Below, piece by piece: positions 7,951 to 17,957 of a DNA stretch of 42,029 bases (position 1 is its first letter; every line of letters begins with the position of its first letter). Under the pieces are notes generated by a model that made no database searches, had not been told where the DNA came from, and saw only the letters and a list, made by a program, of their open reading frames with translations. This DNA is from Armatimonadota bacterium. GTDB taxonomy: Bacteria > Armatimonadota > DTGP01 > JAKQQT01. A program made the translations under genes and the position numbers. Location: NCBI GenBank assembly GCA_029564025.1, contig JAKQQT010000507.1, positions 1 to 42,029 of the forward strand, written 5' to 3'.

Positions 7951-10323
7951 TCATGCGGCTGTGATCTCCCCGACGCCTTCCACCGTTCGTCCGCCCGGCA
8001 AAACGACGATCATCCGCGTGTCTGGCGGGCCGGACGCGTGAACCTTGCAGGCGCCATCCTCGATTTCCCAGGACACCCGCACGTCGCCCCGCCGCGTGGC
8101 GACGGTTCCGTTCGCCCAGGCCAGAGGTCCGGGTTGCGGCGCGATGCGAACGGCTTCGAATCCCGGCTTCGCGGGTTGAACTCCCAGCGTCTCCGCAACG
8201 AACTCGTAAATGGGCACGCTTCCCCATCCGTGGCAGTCGGAGCGTCCGTGGATGGGATCCTCCGGCCAGGTTGTGACGTGCAGGTCGGCAAGGCCGATCC
8301 ACTGGTCGAACAACTCATAGGCGCGGTGGTACAGGCCGGCCTTCTTCAACGCGCGGAAGAGGTAGAACTGCATGGCCCAGTTCATCTGTGAAAGCGACTT
8401 ATCTTCCAGGCAGGCCAGTGCCAGGTCGGACCGCAGTTCCTCCGATGCGGCGCCGCTCAGGATCGCCCATACTTGCGGATGTACGCTGGTAGCCGGCAAT
8501 CCGGGGCTGTCGCGGAAAAGGCCGCTCTTTCCGTCCCAGCAGTAACGGCGAACGGCGGCGTTCACCTCGGCGGCACGTTCGCGGTACTCGCCGGCGCGAT
8601 GCGCGTATCCGGCCGGTTCCGCCAGTTCGGCGGCGGTCTTCAGCGCTGATGCGTACAACTGGCTGAACACCGTCGCGGGCTTGTCCGGCGAACCGGGCGG
8701 CATACCCGCGTCCCAACCCTTCACCCAGTCAAAATACGGCCAGTAGTAGAAGCCGCCGACCAGACCGTCAGGGGTGAGGCGCCGGTCAAACCAGTCCAGC
8801 ACGGAATCCACGGCGCTACGGTAACGGCGTGGTACTTCACGGTCGCCTGTTAGTGACCAGTGGTCGTAAAGCATGAATATCCAATGCAGGGCGAAACCGG
8901 GGATGATCTGCGGCACCACGGTAGGCGTTCTGCTCTGCACCAGTCCGCTGGGGTGCCAGGAGCAATGGTAATCGTGGATGGCTTTCAGCATGGGGCGTGT
9001 GTCCCCCGTCATGCACGCGGCGAACAGCGCTTCCAGGCGGGTGTCCATCGTGTACTGCAATTGCTCGTAATACGGGCAGTCTATAAATGTTTCGTGCAGA
9101 CAGCGCTGGACGGTGCGAACGCTGATGTCCCAGAGTTCCGCGTGCCTGGGGTCGGCGCTTTCGAACCGGCTTCTGACCTCCAGGGGATATCCGGTTTCGA
9201 TATAGGTGAGCGGTCGTACAACCAGTGGTTCCGCGCCGACCTTGATGTGCACGCGCACGAAACGGAATGTCCGGAACCAGAAGGGCTGGTAGGTTTCATC
9301 GGCCCCTCCGGGCCGGTAGCGGTCGTTCAGGCCGAAAATGCCGCCTTCCGCGGGATCGTCGCGAATGCCCTTTTTAACCCATGCCTGGCCTTCCTCGCCC
9401 TGTCCGTAGGCTTCGGCATACGTCAGGCGAATTTCACTGCCCTTGCCGCCCGAAACGGAAAGGCGGATGTAGCCGGTGGTCAATTCGCCTGCGTCAAGGT
9501 CGATGGTCCATTCGGAATCGGGAGGCAGTTCCGCGTCGTTGGCGAGACCGCACAAAGCGGCCGAAACGACCTTTGGCTTGACGGAACCGGTGTGGATGCC
9601 CAACGCGACTTTGCCGCAAGCCAGCCCGCGCCTGGTTTCGTACAGCGGCGGGATCGGGCGGGGCGTCAGGTTCCAGCAACTGAAGTCGGTGCACATTTTG
9701 CGGTCCGGGCTGAGGCCGGGATAAAACGGCACGGCTGGAATCCAACGCGAGTCGTCGTAGGTCTGATCGGTCCATCCGTGCGGAAGCAGGCCGCCTTCCA
9801 CGTCTTCGGTCTGGCCAAACAGTTCGGTGCCCCGTGTGGCGTGAAACCGGATTCCCTCGCCGCGCAGGACGAGCCACTGACCGTTGGTGTCCACGCACTC
9901 GCCCTCTCCGGTCCATTCGCCCTGCAGGAAGAAGCCCCCGTAAGCGGCGCGGTAGACGGATGAAATGCCGACGGAATCCATGCGGTAAGGCTCGGCGGTG
10001 TGAAAATGAAGCACACGGGCGGCCAGGATGTTCTGGCCGGCGTGGAGATACGGGGAAACATCGACGGTTTCGTAGTGCTGTCGCCAGTAGTCGCCCTTGC
10101 ACGGTCCGACCGAAACGCGTTCCCCGTTGAGAAAGAGTTCGTAGCGGCTGTCGGCGGACACGCGAACCGTCAGCCGTGCGCCCGGTTCCGCCTGGAAGGT
10201 ACGGCGGAAGTATCGGACTTCGTGCTCGCCCGGTACCGTTCTCGGTATGCCCTCGTCCCAGATCCAGTAGGCGGTCCAGTCCGGCGGAGCAATGTCGGTG
10301 GTTAATTCTCGCGGCGCATCCAT
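7951..10323 (-). CDS. Alpha-L-rhamnosidase-like glycoside hydrolase (GH78 family)
   Basis: 790 residues from the ATG at 10323, chosen over the ORF-track start at 10353 because AAGGGG lies eight bases upstream of it. Order of domains: an N-terminal beta-sandwich with carbohydrate-binding look (WIWDE, YFRRTF, YELFLNG), a second sandwich, the (alpha/alpha)6 catalytic barrel, and a C-terminal beta domain (GFEAVRIAPQPG). The helix bearing DCPYYEQLQYTMDTR near residue 415 aligns with the GH78 catalytic signature DCPQRDERxGWxGD, but several residues differ. The WPEDPIHGRSDCHGWGS segment also matches the family. No signal peptide is seen, so it is probably cytoplasmic, acting on imported rhamnosides. 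Divergence means another terminal sugar is possible. Confidence 0.82.
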   Translation of the reverse strand: MDAPRELTTDIAPPDWTAYWIWDEGIPRTVPGEHEVRYFRRTFQAEPGARLTVRVSADSRYELFLNGERVSVGPCKGDYWRQHYETVDVSPYLHAGQNILAARVLHFHTAEPYRMDSVGISSVYRAAYGGFFLQGEWTGEGECVDTNGQWLVLRGEGIRFHATRGTELFGQTEDVEGGLLPHGWTDQTYDDSRWIPAVPFYPGLSPDRKMCTDFSCWNLTPRPIPPLYETRRGLACGKVALGIHTGSVKPKVVSAALCGLANDAELPPDSEWTIDLDAGELTTGYIRLSVSGGKGSEIRLTYAEAYGQGEEGQAWVKKGIRDDPAEGGIFGLNDRYRPGGADETYQPFWFRTFRFVRVHIKVGAEPLVVRPLTYIETGYPLEVRSRFESADPRHAELWDISVRTVQRCLHETFIDCPYYEQLQYTMDTRLEALFAACMTGDTRPMLKAIHDYHCSWHPSGLVQSRTPTVVPQIIPGFALHWIFMLYDHWSLTGDREVPRRYRSAVDSVLDWFDRRLTPDGLVGGFYYWPYFDWVKGWDAGMPPGSPDKPATVFSQLYASALKTAAELAEPAGYAHRAGEYRERAAEVNAAVRRYCWDGKSGLFRDSPGLPATSVHPQVWAILSGAASEELRSDLALACLEDKSLSQMNWAMQFYLFRALKKAGLYHRAYELFDQWIGLADLHVTTWPEDPIHGRSDCHGWGSVPIYEFVAETLGVQPAKPGFEAVRIAPQPGPLAWANGTVATRRGDVRVSWEIEDGACKVHASGPPDTRMIVVLPGGRTVEGVGEITAA

Positions 10324-10485
10324 GGTCATTTCCCCTTTCGTGTACGTCATCAAGTTAGTTCACAGCGGCCAGCGCAGTCGAGCGTTGCGGACCGGCGCAA
10401 CCGGAGGCGTCCGCGGGCGTCCAAGTATGATGGGCGGATGTTCTTTGCTCTTATTTTCCGTCAAAACACAGGGGGTTGAAAGAAC

Positions 10486-11508
10486 ATGACACGGAATCGC
10501 TGGATGATGGCGGCAGTCGCGTTGTTTGCCGTTCAGGCCTTGAGCGTGGCGGAGACATCGAAAAACGTTTTGCTGATCGGGTGGGACGGCGCGCGCCGCG
10601 GTCACGTGGAGAAAATGCTGGAAAGGAACGAACTGCCGACGCTGGCCGCGTTGAAAGCCGAAGGGAAGATGGTGAACATCAACGTCACCACCGGCGCCAC
10701 CGACACGAAAGCAGGGTGGAGCCAGATTTTGACCGGGTATCACCCAAACACCACGGGTGTCCACTCAAACGGGAAGTACCAGCCAATCCCGAAGGGATAT
10801 ACCATTTTCGAGCGCGCTGAAAAAGCGTTTGGAGACGACAAGGTGTACACGGCGATGATCGTGGCCAAGTCCGGCCACGTGGACGCCGCGGGCCCGGTGA
10901 AAGTCCCGTATCAGCGCTGGAAGACGCGAAGCGAGAAGGGTCCGCTGAAGAACCTGCCGGAACAGGCGCGACTGCGGCGCAACGGCATGAAGGTCATCCA
11001 GGAAGGCGCTCGGCGTTTCGTCGTGGCGCCGGGCAAGCCGTACTTCAACGCGAAGGATGGAATGGACCTTTTTGTGAACGGACTGAAAACGGACGAGGCC
11101 GTTTCAACGAGGACGCTGTCCGAAATCGAGAAGAACAAGGACAAGCGGTTCCTCATTTTCGCGCATTTCGCCCGGCCGGACCACGACGGACACCAGTTCG
11201 GCGAGGGTTCGAAGGAATACAGCGCCGGCTTGAAGGAAGACGACGAGTGGACCGGCAAGATCATCAAGCGCCTCAAGGAGATGAACCTCTACAAGGACAC
11301 CACCGTGTATGTAGTGGTGGACCACGGTTTTGACGTCGGAAAGACCACCCACCGCAACGCGCCCTACGTGTTTATGGCGACCAACGACACCGAGGTCCGG
11401 CGTCCGGGCGATCGGGCGGACATCGGTCCCACCGTCCTTAAGCGCCTGGGTATCGATATCGCCAAACTGGAGCCGCCGCTTTTTGGGAAGCCGCTGACTG
11501 AACGCTGA
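10486..11508 (+). CDS. Secreted alkaline-phosphatase-superfamily hydrolase (phosphodiesterase/phosphatase-like)
   Basis: 340 residues. A signal peptide is visible (positive start, hydrophobic 7-20, cleavage after SVA). The metal-binding framework of the alkaline phosphatase/NPP superfamily is present in order: LLIGWDGARR (first Asp), a Thr-containing nucleophile region ATDTKAGWSQILTGYHP with following GVHSN, then FARPDHDGHQFG (Asp and His ligands), then VVDHGFD (Asp-His) and a downstream His in TTHRNAP. No Cys/Ser-x-Pro-x-Arg sulfatase motif is present, so a phosphodiesterase or phosphomonoesterase is favoured. It acts outside the cytoplasm. It stands alone between a divergent rhamnosidase gene and a strong terminator. 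Confidence 0.8.
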   Translation: MTRNRWMMAAVALFAVQALSVAETSKNVLLIGWDGARRGHVEKMLERNELPTLAALKAEGKMVNINVTTGATDTKAGWSQILTGYHPNTTGVHSNGKYQPIPKGYTIFERAEKAFGDDKVYTAMIVAKSGHVDAAGPVKVPYQRWKTRSEKGPLKNLPEQARLRRNGMKVIQEGARRFVVAPGKPYFNAKDGMDLFVNGLKTDEAVSTRTLSEIEKNKDKRFLIFAHFARPDHDGHQFGEGSKEYSAGLKEDDEWTGKIIKRLKEMNLYKDTTVYVVVDHGFDVGKTTHRNAPYVFMATNDTEVRRPGDRADIGPTVLKRLGIDIAKLEPPLFGKPLTER

Positions 11509-11583
11509 AAATAAACAGCAAAAATAGCCGCGCCGATGTGGCCGCGTCGCGAATCCGGACGTACAATTAAGGCGTCGGTGACA

Positions 11584-11617
11584 GGGGGTTTCCGAATCAC
11601 CGGAAGCCCCTTTTTTT
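11584..11617 (+). terminator. Rho-independent terminator after the hydrolase gene
   Basis: GGGGTTTCCG / CGGAAGCCCC pair over ten positions (one G-T wobble) around a six-base loop, followed by seven Ts. It lies 76 bases after the phosphohydrolase stop and 71 bases before the beta-helix ATG. A TACAAT box at 11562-11567 just upstream leaves open that it also acts as a leader attenuator. Confidence 0.88.
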
Positions 11618-11687
11618 GCTGGTCTTTCGCCGGGTCCTTCGCCGGGCTGTCTGTTGCTATCGGAGGAGACGGTGGAAGGGGGATTCC

Positions 11688-14600
11688 ATGGTATACCACA
11701 AGCGTTATCTTCTGACTCTTTTGCTCTTCCTGATCCCGGCGTCTGCGTGCCTCGCCGCAACATACACCGTAACATCGGCGGACGAAGACGGCCCCGGCAC
11801 GCTGAGGCAGGCCATTACCGACGCCAACGGCGACTCGGAAGCCGACGTCATCGCCTTCAGCCTGCCGCCGCCATACGAAATCAGCGTTTCTACAAACCTC
11901 CCGGCGATGTCCCAGCCGGTTACCATCGACGGCTCGACACAGGCCGGTTTCACCGGACCGCCGCTTGTTTCCCTAGTCGGAGCGGGCGCCTCCGAAGGGC
12001 TTGTCATCGAAACCGGTGGCTGTCAGGTCAGATGCCTGAACATCCGGAACTTCACCGGCGCCGCAATCACCATCCGCTGGGGCGCGGAGAATTCAGTTAC
12101 GGGTTGCTGGCTCGGTCTGGACGCATCGGGCGAGAACGCCGTGCCCAACAACCGCGGCATTATTCTTCAATGGGGAACAACCGACAACACCATCGGCGGA
12201 TTGTCCGGCGGCGACCGGAACGTCATTTCCGGCAACACGGAAACCGGGATCCACATCACCGACTGGAGCACGTCACGCAACAAGGTGCTGGGTAACATCA
12301 TCGGTCTGAACGCCGCCGGAACGAAGGCCGTTCCCAACCGGTTGGGAGTCGCCGTTTGCTGTGACGCATCAGACAATGTCATCGGCTCCACCGCGGTCGG
12401 GGGACGGAACATCATTTCCGGCAACTATGAGGCCAATATCCAGTTCGACGACCGACTGGGCGGCAACGTCATCAGCGGCAATTACATCGGCACCACGGTC
12501 GACGGCCTGGAGGTGCCGATCGACGCCGGTATGACGAAAGGGGTTGAACTCTGGAACAGTGTCGGGCAGATAATCGGGCCGGGTAACGTCATCGCTGGTC
12601 ACACGGAAGCCGGCATCCGCATCGGTGGTGTGTATTCCGTGAACAACAGAATCATCGGCAACTGGATTGGCGTCAAGTCGAACGGTACCGAGCCTCTGCC
12701 GAACGGCGACGGCATCAAGGTTGATAACAACGCCCACGACAACACCATCGGGGGAACCTCCGAGAGCACCCGGAACATCATCTCCGGAAACTCCCAGGTC
12801 GGTGTCCGCCTCAACGGGCCGGGCGTCACCGGCAACGTTGTCTGCGGCAACTACATCGGCCTGGATCCGGTCGGTGAAAACGCTGTCAGGAACGGCGAAT
12901 ACGGCGTGGCTATCCAGGACAGGGCGTCCGGAAACACCATCGGAGGCACACAATCCGAGGCGCGCAACGTTATTTCCGGAAACCAATCGGACGGTGTGCG
13001 CCTGGAAAACCCGGGAACGACGGCCAACGTTGTATCCGGAAACTACATCGGCCTCGACGCCACGGGTTCATTCGCTGTGTCCAACGAGGGAACCGGCATC
13101 AGCGTTACGGACCAGGCTTCTCGAAATACGTTCGGCGGAACTGCTTCTGGAACGCGGAACTACATTTCGGGCAACAAGGGCTGTGGAATCTTCATCGACG
13201 GTATCGGCACCACGTCAAATGTCGTTCAGGGCAATGTCATCGGCCTGGAAAAGACGGGACTCAGCGCCGTGCCTAATGAAAACCAGGGTGTGGTTGTTGC
13301 GAACGGCGCGGTGGATACGCTGGTGGGTGGAACCGCGGCGGGCGCAGGAAACATCATCTCCGGCAACAATTCCCACGGTATCGAGGTTTCCGGCCGCGAC
13401 ACCGCGCGCACCATCGTTCAGGGAAACACCATCGGCTTGAATGTACCGCGCAACGTCACCGTCGGCAACAACGGTAACGGAATCATGGTCAGTTGGGAGA
13501 CGAGGTTCAACCTCATCGGTGGAACAGCGCCCGGCGCAGGCAACCTGGTGACCGGCAACAGTTCCGGCATCCACGTCGAGGATGCGCACGACAACGTGGT
13601 TCAGGGGAATCTCATCGGAACCGACCCGACCGGCCGCCAGAACCTCGGCGCGGGCTGGGCCGGCGTGAACATCGCCCAGGGCTCGCAGAGGAACATCATC
13701 GGAGGCGCCGGGGCCGGTGAGCGCAACATCATCGTGGGCGGCTGGTCGGGCGTGGCCCTCGTTGATTCCGGCACGGCGCACAACGTCGTTCGCGGAAACC
13801 ACATTGGCGTGGACATCACCGGGAATATCATCCTGGGCGGCGGTGACCATGCCGTGAACATACGCGAAGGCGCCCACGAAAACGACATCGGGGGACCGGG
13901 AACCGGCGACGGCAACATCATCGCTGGCTACGGAGGCAACGGTGTCGTGCTGGCAGGTAACGTGAGCCCGGTGCGGAACCGCATACTCCGCAACTCCATC
14001 CGAAACCACAATCTGCTGGGAATCGACCTGGAACCTGCCGGCGTGACGCGAAATGACGCCCGTGATAGCGACACCGGACCCAACATGTTGCAGAACTATC
14101 CGGTACTGACGTCGGCCGCCTACAGCGCAGGCAATATAGACATCACAGGCACGCTGAACAGTGTTCCGTCCACCACATTCCGGCTGGAATTCTTCAACAA
14201 CGCCCTTTACGTTGCGGGAGCCTATGGGCAGGGTGAGGTGTATCTCGGCTCGCAGAATGTGACCACCGACGCCTTCGGTAACGCGGCGTTCAACGTGTCA
14301 TTGCCCGCGCCTTCCAGGCCGGGCGCCGGGGTCACCGCGACGGCCACGGATTCCGCCGGTAACACGTCGGAGTTCAGCCTGTCCGTAAAGGTCGCCGACC
14401 TGCCCGTCGAGAGCAGTCTCGTGGTGACCAACGTGTACGATTCCGGCGAAGGCTCACTGCGGCAGGCGATACTGGATGCCAACGCCAGGGCCGGCCTGGA
14501 CACCATCACCTTCAACATCCCCGGCGGCCTCCAGCAGATAGCACCCGTTTCACCACTGCCACCAGTCACCGAATCGGTGGTCATTGACGGCACAACACAA

Positions 14601-17600
14601 CCTGGCTTCACCGGAACGCCGTTGATCGTCCTCGGCGGATGGTCCAGCGGAAACTGCGACGGCCTGGTCATCCAGGCGGACTCGTGCGTCATCAAGGCGT
14701 TGAATATCGAGGGATACGCGCGGGCCGGCATCGTTCTGGAGAGCGGCGGAAACACCGTAACCGGATGCCAAATCGGTATCGACCCGACCGGGATATACCG
14801 GTCACCGTGCACGCCGGGTATTCTGGTGCAGGGTGATAACAACATCATCGGCGGCTCCACGGCGGCGGAGCGGAACGTTATCTCGGGCAACAACAGTGCC
14901 GGAATTCTCCTGGACGGCGCCGCCGGCACGATGGTCACCGGCAACTTCATCGGCCCTGACCCGAGCGGTATGCTCGAGATCGCCAACCTGGACTCGGCTG
15001 TGCAGTTCCTCAACGGCGCCAACAACAACGTTATCGGCGGCCTGGGTGCCGGGCAGGCGAACCTGATATCCGGCAACTACGCGGCGGGTGTCGAACTGCG
15101 CGGCCCGGATGTGACACTCAACACCATCCAGGGCAATTACATCGGCGTCGACGTGACCGGGGTGGAGCCGCTGGCCAACCACTGGCTGGGCGTCCGCCTG
15201 TGTTCGGGAGCCCATCATAACACGGTGTCGAAGAACGTGATATCGGGCAACTGGCACAACGGCGTCGAGATTGCCGATACCGGTTCCGACGGTAACTCCG
15301 TCCTGCAGAACGTCATCGGATTGTGCGTGATGGGTGATGCGGCAATTCCGAACAATGCGGGTGTTGTGGTTCGGTACGGCAAGGACGCTGTGGTTGGCGG
15401 AAACACCATCTCGGGCAACATTAACAGCGGTATTGAACTGAGTGAGACTTCGGCCAACCGGGTTTATGGAAATCTGGTCGGCACGGACGTTACGGGTAGT
15501 TTGCCTCTGGGCAACATGGCTCACGGTATTGTCCTTCTTGGAGCAAGCCACGACAACGTCATCGGCGGACTGGCTCCGGGCGACGGCAATATCGTCTCTG
15601 CCAGCGGTTCCAGCGGTATTCAGTTCTACACCGAAGGAAACCGGGACAACCTGGTGCAGGGCAACATCATCGGGTTGGACATCACCGGCACGAAGCCGCT
15701 GGGCAATGCCCGTGAAGGCATCAGTCTGTGTTGCGGGGCTTCAAACAACACCATCGGAGGTACGGTGGCGAGCGCTCGCAACGTCATCTCCGGCAATTAC
15801 GGCGCCGGCGTCGGCGATTGGGCGACAAACACCCGTATTCAGGGTAACTATATCGGAACCGACGTAACAGGCGCCACCGCCGTTGGCAACGCTTACCAAG
15901 GCGCATACCTGAACTCCACTAACCCGATGGTACTCAACAACGTGGTGTCCGGCAACATGGGAGGAGGTATCGTCCTGCAGAACTCCAGCGGCGGTGTGGT
16001 GCAGGGAAATCACGTGGGGACGAATGCGGCGGGAACGGCCGCCGTCGGCAATTACTGGCAAGGCATCGGCCTGTTCTGGGCCAACAGCAACCACGTCATC
16101 GGCGGCAGTCTCCCCGGCCAGGGAAACCTGGTGTCCGGCAACTTCGGAAACGGCGTCCAGGCCAGTGAACTCAGCATCTCCAACGTTCAAATCCTCGGCA
16201 ACCGCATCGGCGTTCAGGCCGACGGCGTATTGCCTCTGCCGAACCGTCAGAACGGTATCGAGTGCTTCAGTGGCGTCACCGGCGTCACAATCGGCGGAAC
16301 GGCCGCGGGCGCCGGAAACACCGTCGCGTTCAACGGCGAGCGGGGCGTGTGGATACGCGACGGCTACAACGGCTCCTGCACAGGAATCGCCGTGCGCGGC
16401 AACTCAATTCACAGCAACACCCTCCTCGGTATCGATATCGGGCCGGAGGGTGTTACGCCCAACGATAACCTGGACGCCGACACCGGGTCGAACGGATTGC
16501 AAAACTTCCCGGTGCTTACGAAAGCCACGCTGTCAGGCGGTCAGGCGACCGTCACCGGCACGATGAACAGCAAGGCGAACACTGTTTACGCCGTCGACTT
16601 CTTCTCGGGACCCGCCTGCACCGCGCCGTGCACTCAACAGGGCGCTGTGTACCTTGGTTCGACAAGCGTGACCACGGATGCCGCCGGTTCGATACCCGTC
16701 AGCGCCACGGTTCCGTGCGCCCTGCCGGCAGGCAGTGTCATCACCGCCACGGCGACTTCTCCCACGGGCGACACCTCGGAGTTTTCAGCCGGGGTGAATC
16801 TGGTGGACTTCAAGCCCGTTCTGGCTGTGACCAATGTGGCCGTCGATGATTCGCTTGGTAACAACAACGGCGTCATCGACTACAACGAGTGCGTGAAACT
16901 CACGGTCACCTTCGGCAACACCGGGGCGACGGACGCAACCGGCGTGACGACGGGGATGAGCGTGACGACATCGGGAGTGACGGTTGTCGACGCCTCGGCT
17001 CCGGTGCCGGATATCCCGGCCGGGGGTACGCGAGCCAACACCACTCCGTACAAGATCGGCGTCTCGCCGTTATTCGTATGCGGAACACCAATCACCGGTA
17101 CGATTCAGGTGACGTGCGGGCAGGGCGTGTACAACGTCCCATTTGCCGTCGCCACCGGCACGGTTTCGTCGCCGATCACATACACGGCAACGGGACCGGT
17201 TGCCATACCGGACGGCGACCTGGCAGGCGTTGACCTACCAATCAGCGTTTCCGGACTCAGCGGTACTCTGGCGGATGTTACGGTAGCGCTGTACATCAGC
17301 CACACGTGGGATTCCGACCTGGACATCAGCCTGATCGGGCCGGACGGCACGAAGGTGGCGCTGGCGTCGGGCAGGGGAGGTTCCGGAGACAAGTTCGGGG
17401 CGGACTGCCCGGCCGGTTCGAACGATACCATCTTCGACGACACGGCGGCGAACTCCATCGCAACCGGAACGGCCCCGTTTACCGGATCCTTCCGTCCGGA
17501 ACAACCGCTCTCCGCGTTTTACGGCAAGGCGGGCGCGGCGGTGAACGGCACGTGGAAATTGCACGTGGTTGATGTCGTATCGACGGACGCGGGAACGATC

Positions 17601-17915
17601 GAATGCGCCTCTGTGACCATTCGGGAGAGAACTTGTTCGGACGGCGGCGGAACCTGCTCCGGAACGTTCATCTACGGCGACGCAAACGGAGACGGACTGG
17701 TCAATGCGGACGACGTGAAAGCGCTGTTGAAGGCGGTGGGCGGTCTGGCGCGCACGAAGCCGATGAACGGAACGGCCGATATCAGCATCGCCGCCGTTGA
17801 CACCGCACCGAAGCCCTCCGCCGATCCACGCGGATTCGGCGATGGAAAGCTGACTATGGCGGACGTGGCGCGGTTGATACGCCATCTGAACGGCAAGGAG
17901 CCGGTTTACCCGTGA
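11688..17915 (+). CDS. Giant secreted parallel beta-helix protein with P-domain and dockerin
   Basis: 2075 residues from the ATG at 11688, which has AAGGGGG six bases upstream; the track's extension to 11616 lacks support. A signal peptide ends near residue 24 (ACLA-ATYTV). Two homologous modules follow, starting near 25 and 909. Each begins with a GTLRQAI...AN...IDGSTQ cap, runs into many right-handed beta-helix coils (N-x-ISGN, NxIGGT, GNYIG motifs), and closes with a LGIDLEPxGVT...LQNYPVLT...VYLGS...NTSEFS cap. Near 1707 an Ig/CARDB-like domain starts, near 1829 a proprotein-convertase P-like domain (SHTWDSDLDISLIGPDGT), and from about 1993 a two-repeat dockerin (GDANGDGLVNADDV, GDGKLTMADV). 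Likely an extracellular polysaccharide-binding or structural protein. Helix repeats resemble NosD/pectate-lyase folds, but no catalytic residues can be assigned. Confidence 0.88.
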   Translation: MVYHKRYLLTLLLFLIPASACLAATYTVTSADEDGPGTLRQAITDANGDSEADVIAFSLPPPYEISVSTNLPAMSQPVTIDGSTQAGFTGPPLVSLVGAGASEGLVIETGGCQVRCLNIRNFTGAAITIRWGAENSVTGCWLGLDASGENAVPNNRGIILQWGTTDNTIGGLSGGDRNVISGNTETGIHITDWSTSRNKVLGNIIGLNAAGTKAVPNRLGVAVCCDASDNVIGSTAVGGRNIISGNYEANIQFDDRLGGNVISGNYIGTTVDGLEVPIDAGMTKGVELWNSVGQIIGPGNVIAGHTEAGIRIGGVYSVNNRIIGNWIGVKSNGTEPLPNGDGIKVDNNAHDNTIGGTSESTRNIISGNSQVGVRLNGPGVTGNVVCGNYIGLDPVGENAVRNGEYGVAIQDRASGNTIGGTQSEARNVISGNQSDGVRLENPGTTANVVSGNYIGLDATGSFAVSNEGTGISVTDQASRNTFGGTASGTRNYISGNKGCGIFIDGIGTTSNVVQGNVIGLEKTGLSAVPNENQGVVVANGAVDTLVGGTAAGAGNIISGNNSHGIEVSGRDTARTIVQGNTIGLNVPRNVTVGNNGNGIMVSWETRFNLIGGTAPGAGNLVTGNSSGIHVEDAHDNVVQGNLIGTDPTGRQNLGAGWAGVNIAQGSQRNIIGGAGAGERNIIVGGWSGVALVDSGTAHNVVRGNHIGVDITGNIILGGGDHAVNIREGAHENDIGGPGTGDGNIIAGYGGNGVVLAGNVSPVRNRILRNSIRNHNLLGIDLEPAGVTRNDARDSDTGPNMLQNYPVLTSAAYSAGNIDITGTLNSVPSTTFRLEFFNNALYVAGAYGQGEVYLGSQNVTTDAFGNAAFNVSLPAPSRPGAGVTATATDSAGNTSEFSLSVKVADLPVESSLVVTNVYDSGEGSLRQAILDANARAGLDTITFNIPGGLQQIAPVSPLPPVTESVVIDGTTQPGFTGTPLIVLGGWSSGNCDGLVIQADSCVIKALNIEGYARAGIVLESGGNTVTGCQIGIDPTGIYRSPCTPGILVQGDNNIIGGSTAAERNVISGNNSAGILLDGAAGTMVTGNFIGPDPSGMLEIANLDSAVQFLNGANNNVIGGLGAGQANLISGNYAAGVELRGPDVTLNTIQGNYIGVDVTGVEPLANHWLGVRLCSGAHHNTVSKNVISGNWHNGVEIADTGSDGNSVLQNVIGLCVMGDAAIPNNAGVVVRYGKDAVVGGNTISGNINSGIELSETSANRVYGNLVGTDVTGSLPLGNMAHGIVLLGASHDNVIGGLAPGDGNIVSASGSSGIQFYTEGNRDNLVQGNIIGLDITGTKPLGNAREGISLCCGASNNTIGGTVASARNVISGNYGAGVGDWATNTRIQGNYIGTDVTGATAVGNAYQGAYLNSTNPMVLNNVVSGNMGGGIVLQNSSGGVVQGNHVGTNAAGTAAVGNYWQGIGLFWANSNHVIGGSLPGQGNLVSGNFGNGVQASELSISNVQILGNRIGVQADGVLPLPNRQNGIECFSGVTGVTIGGTAAGAGNTVAFNGERGVWIRDGYNGSCTGIAVRGNSIHSNTLLGIDIGPEGVTPNDNLDADTGSNGLQNFPVLTKATLSGGQATVTGTMNSKANTVYAVDFFSGPACTAPCTQQGAVYLGSTSVTTDAAGSIPVSATVPCALPAGSVITATATSPTGDTSEFSAGVNLVDFKPVLAVTNVAVDDSLGNNNGVIDYNECVKLTVTFGNTGATDATGVTTGMSVTTSGVTVVDASAPVPDIPAGGTRANTTPYKIGVSPLFVCGTPITGTIQVTCGQGVYNVPFAVATGTVSSPITYTATGPVAIPDGDLAGVDLPISVSGLSGTLADVTVALYISHTWDSDLDISLIGPDGTKVALASGRGGSGDKFGADCPAGSNDTIFDDTAANSIATGTAPFTGSFRPEQPLSAFYGKAGAAVNGTWKLHVVDVVSTDAGTIECASVTIRERTCSDGGGTCSGTFIYGDANGDGLVNADDVKALLKAVGGLARTKPMNGTADISIAAVDTAPKPSADPRGFGDGKLTMADVARLIRHLNGKEPVYP
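12100..16420 (+). repeat. Degenerate tandem coding repeats of the beta-helix
   Basis: The DNA repeats phrases such as AACATCATC(T)CCGGCAAC and AACTACATCGG at irregular multiples of about 66 bases, coding the ISGN/YIG coils. The repeats diverge at third positions and are interrupted around 13990-14840 by the first module's end cap and the second module's start cap. They are protein-level repeats rather than a CRISPR or satellite. Confidence 0.7.
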
Positions 17916-17924
17916 TAACACGGA

Positions 17925-17957
17925 AGGAAGGGGGCATTTGACCTCTGCCCCCTTCCT
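17925..17957 (+). terminator. Perfect 12-bp hairpin after the beta-helix gene
   Basis: AGGAAGGGGGCA and TGCCCCCTTCCT are exact reverse complements around a nine-base loop (TTTGACCTC), ten bases after the stop codon. The following bases GTTGTAAAAT are not a clean U-run, so termination may be partial. The loop contains most of the putative -35 box of the tRNA promoter. Confidence 0.6.

Noticed and set aside
8860-9963. Plus-strand ORF of 367 codons inside the rhamnosidase gene
   Set aside because: Antisense shadow; no recognisable domain or ribosome-binding site.
12700-16350. Possible CRISPR-like array from repeated AACATCATCTCCGGCAAC phrases
   Set aside because: Repeats are imperfect, unevenly spaced and in one reading frame, coding the N-x-ISGN coils of a beta-helix.
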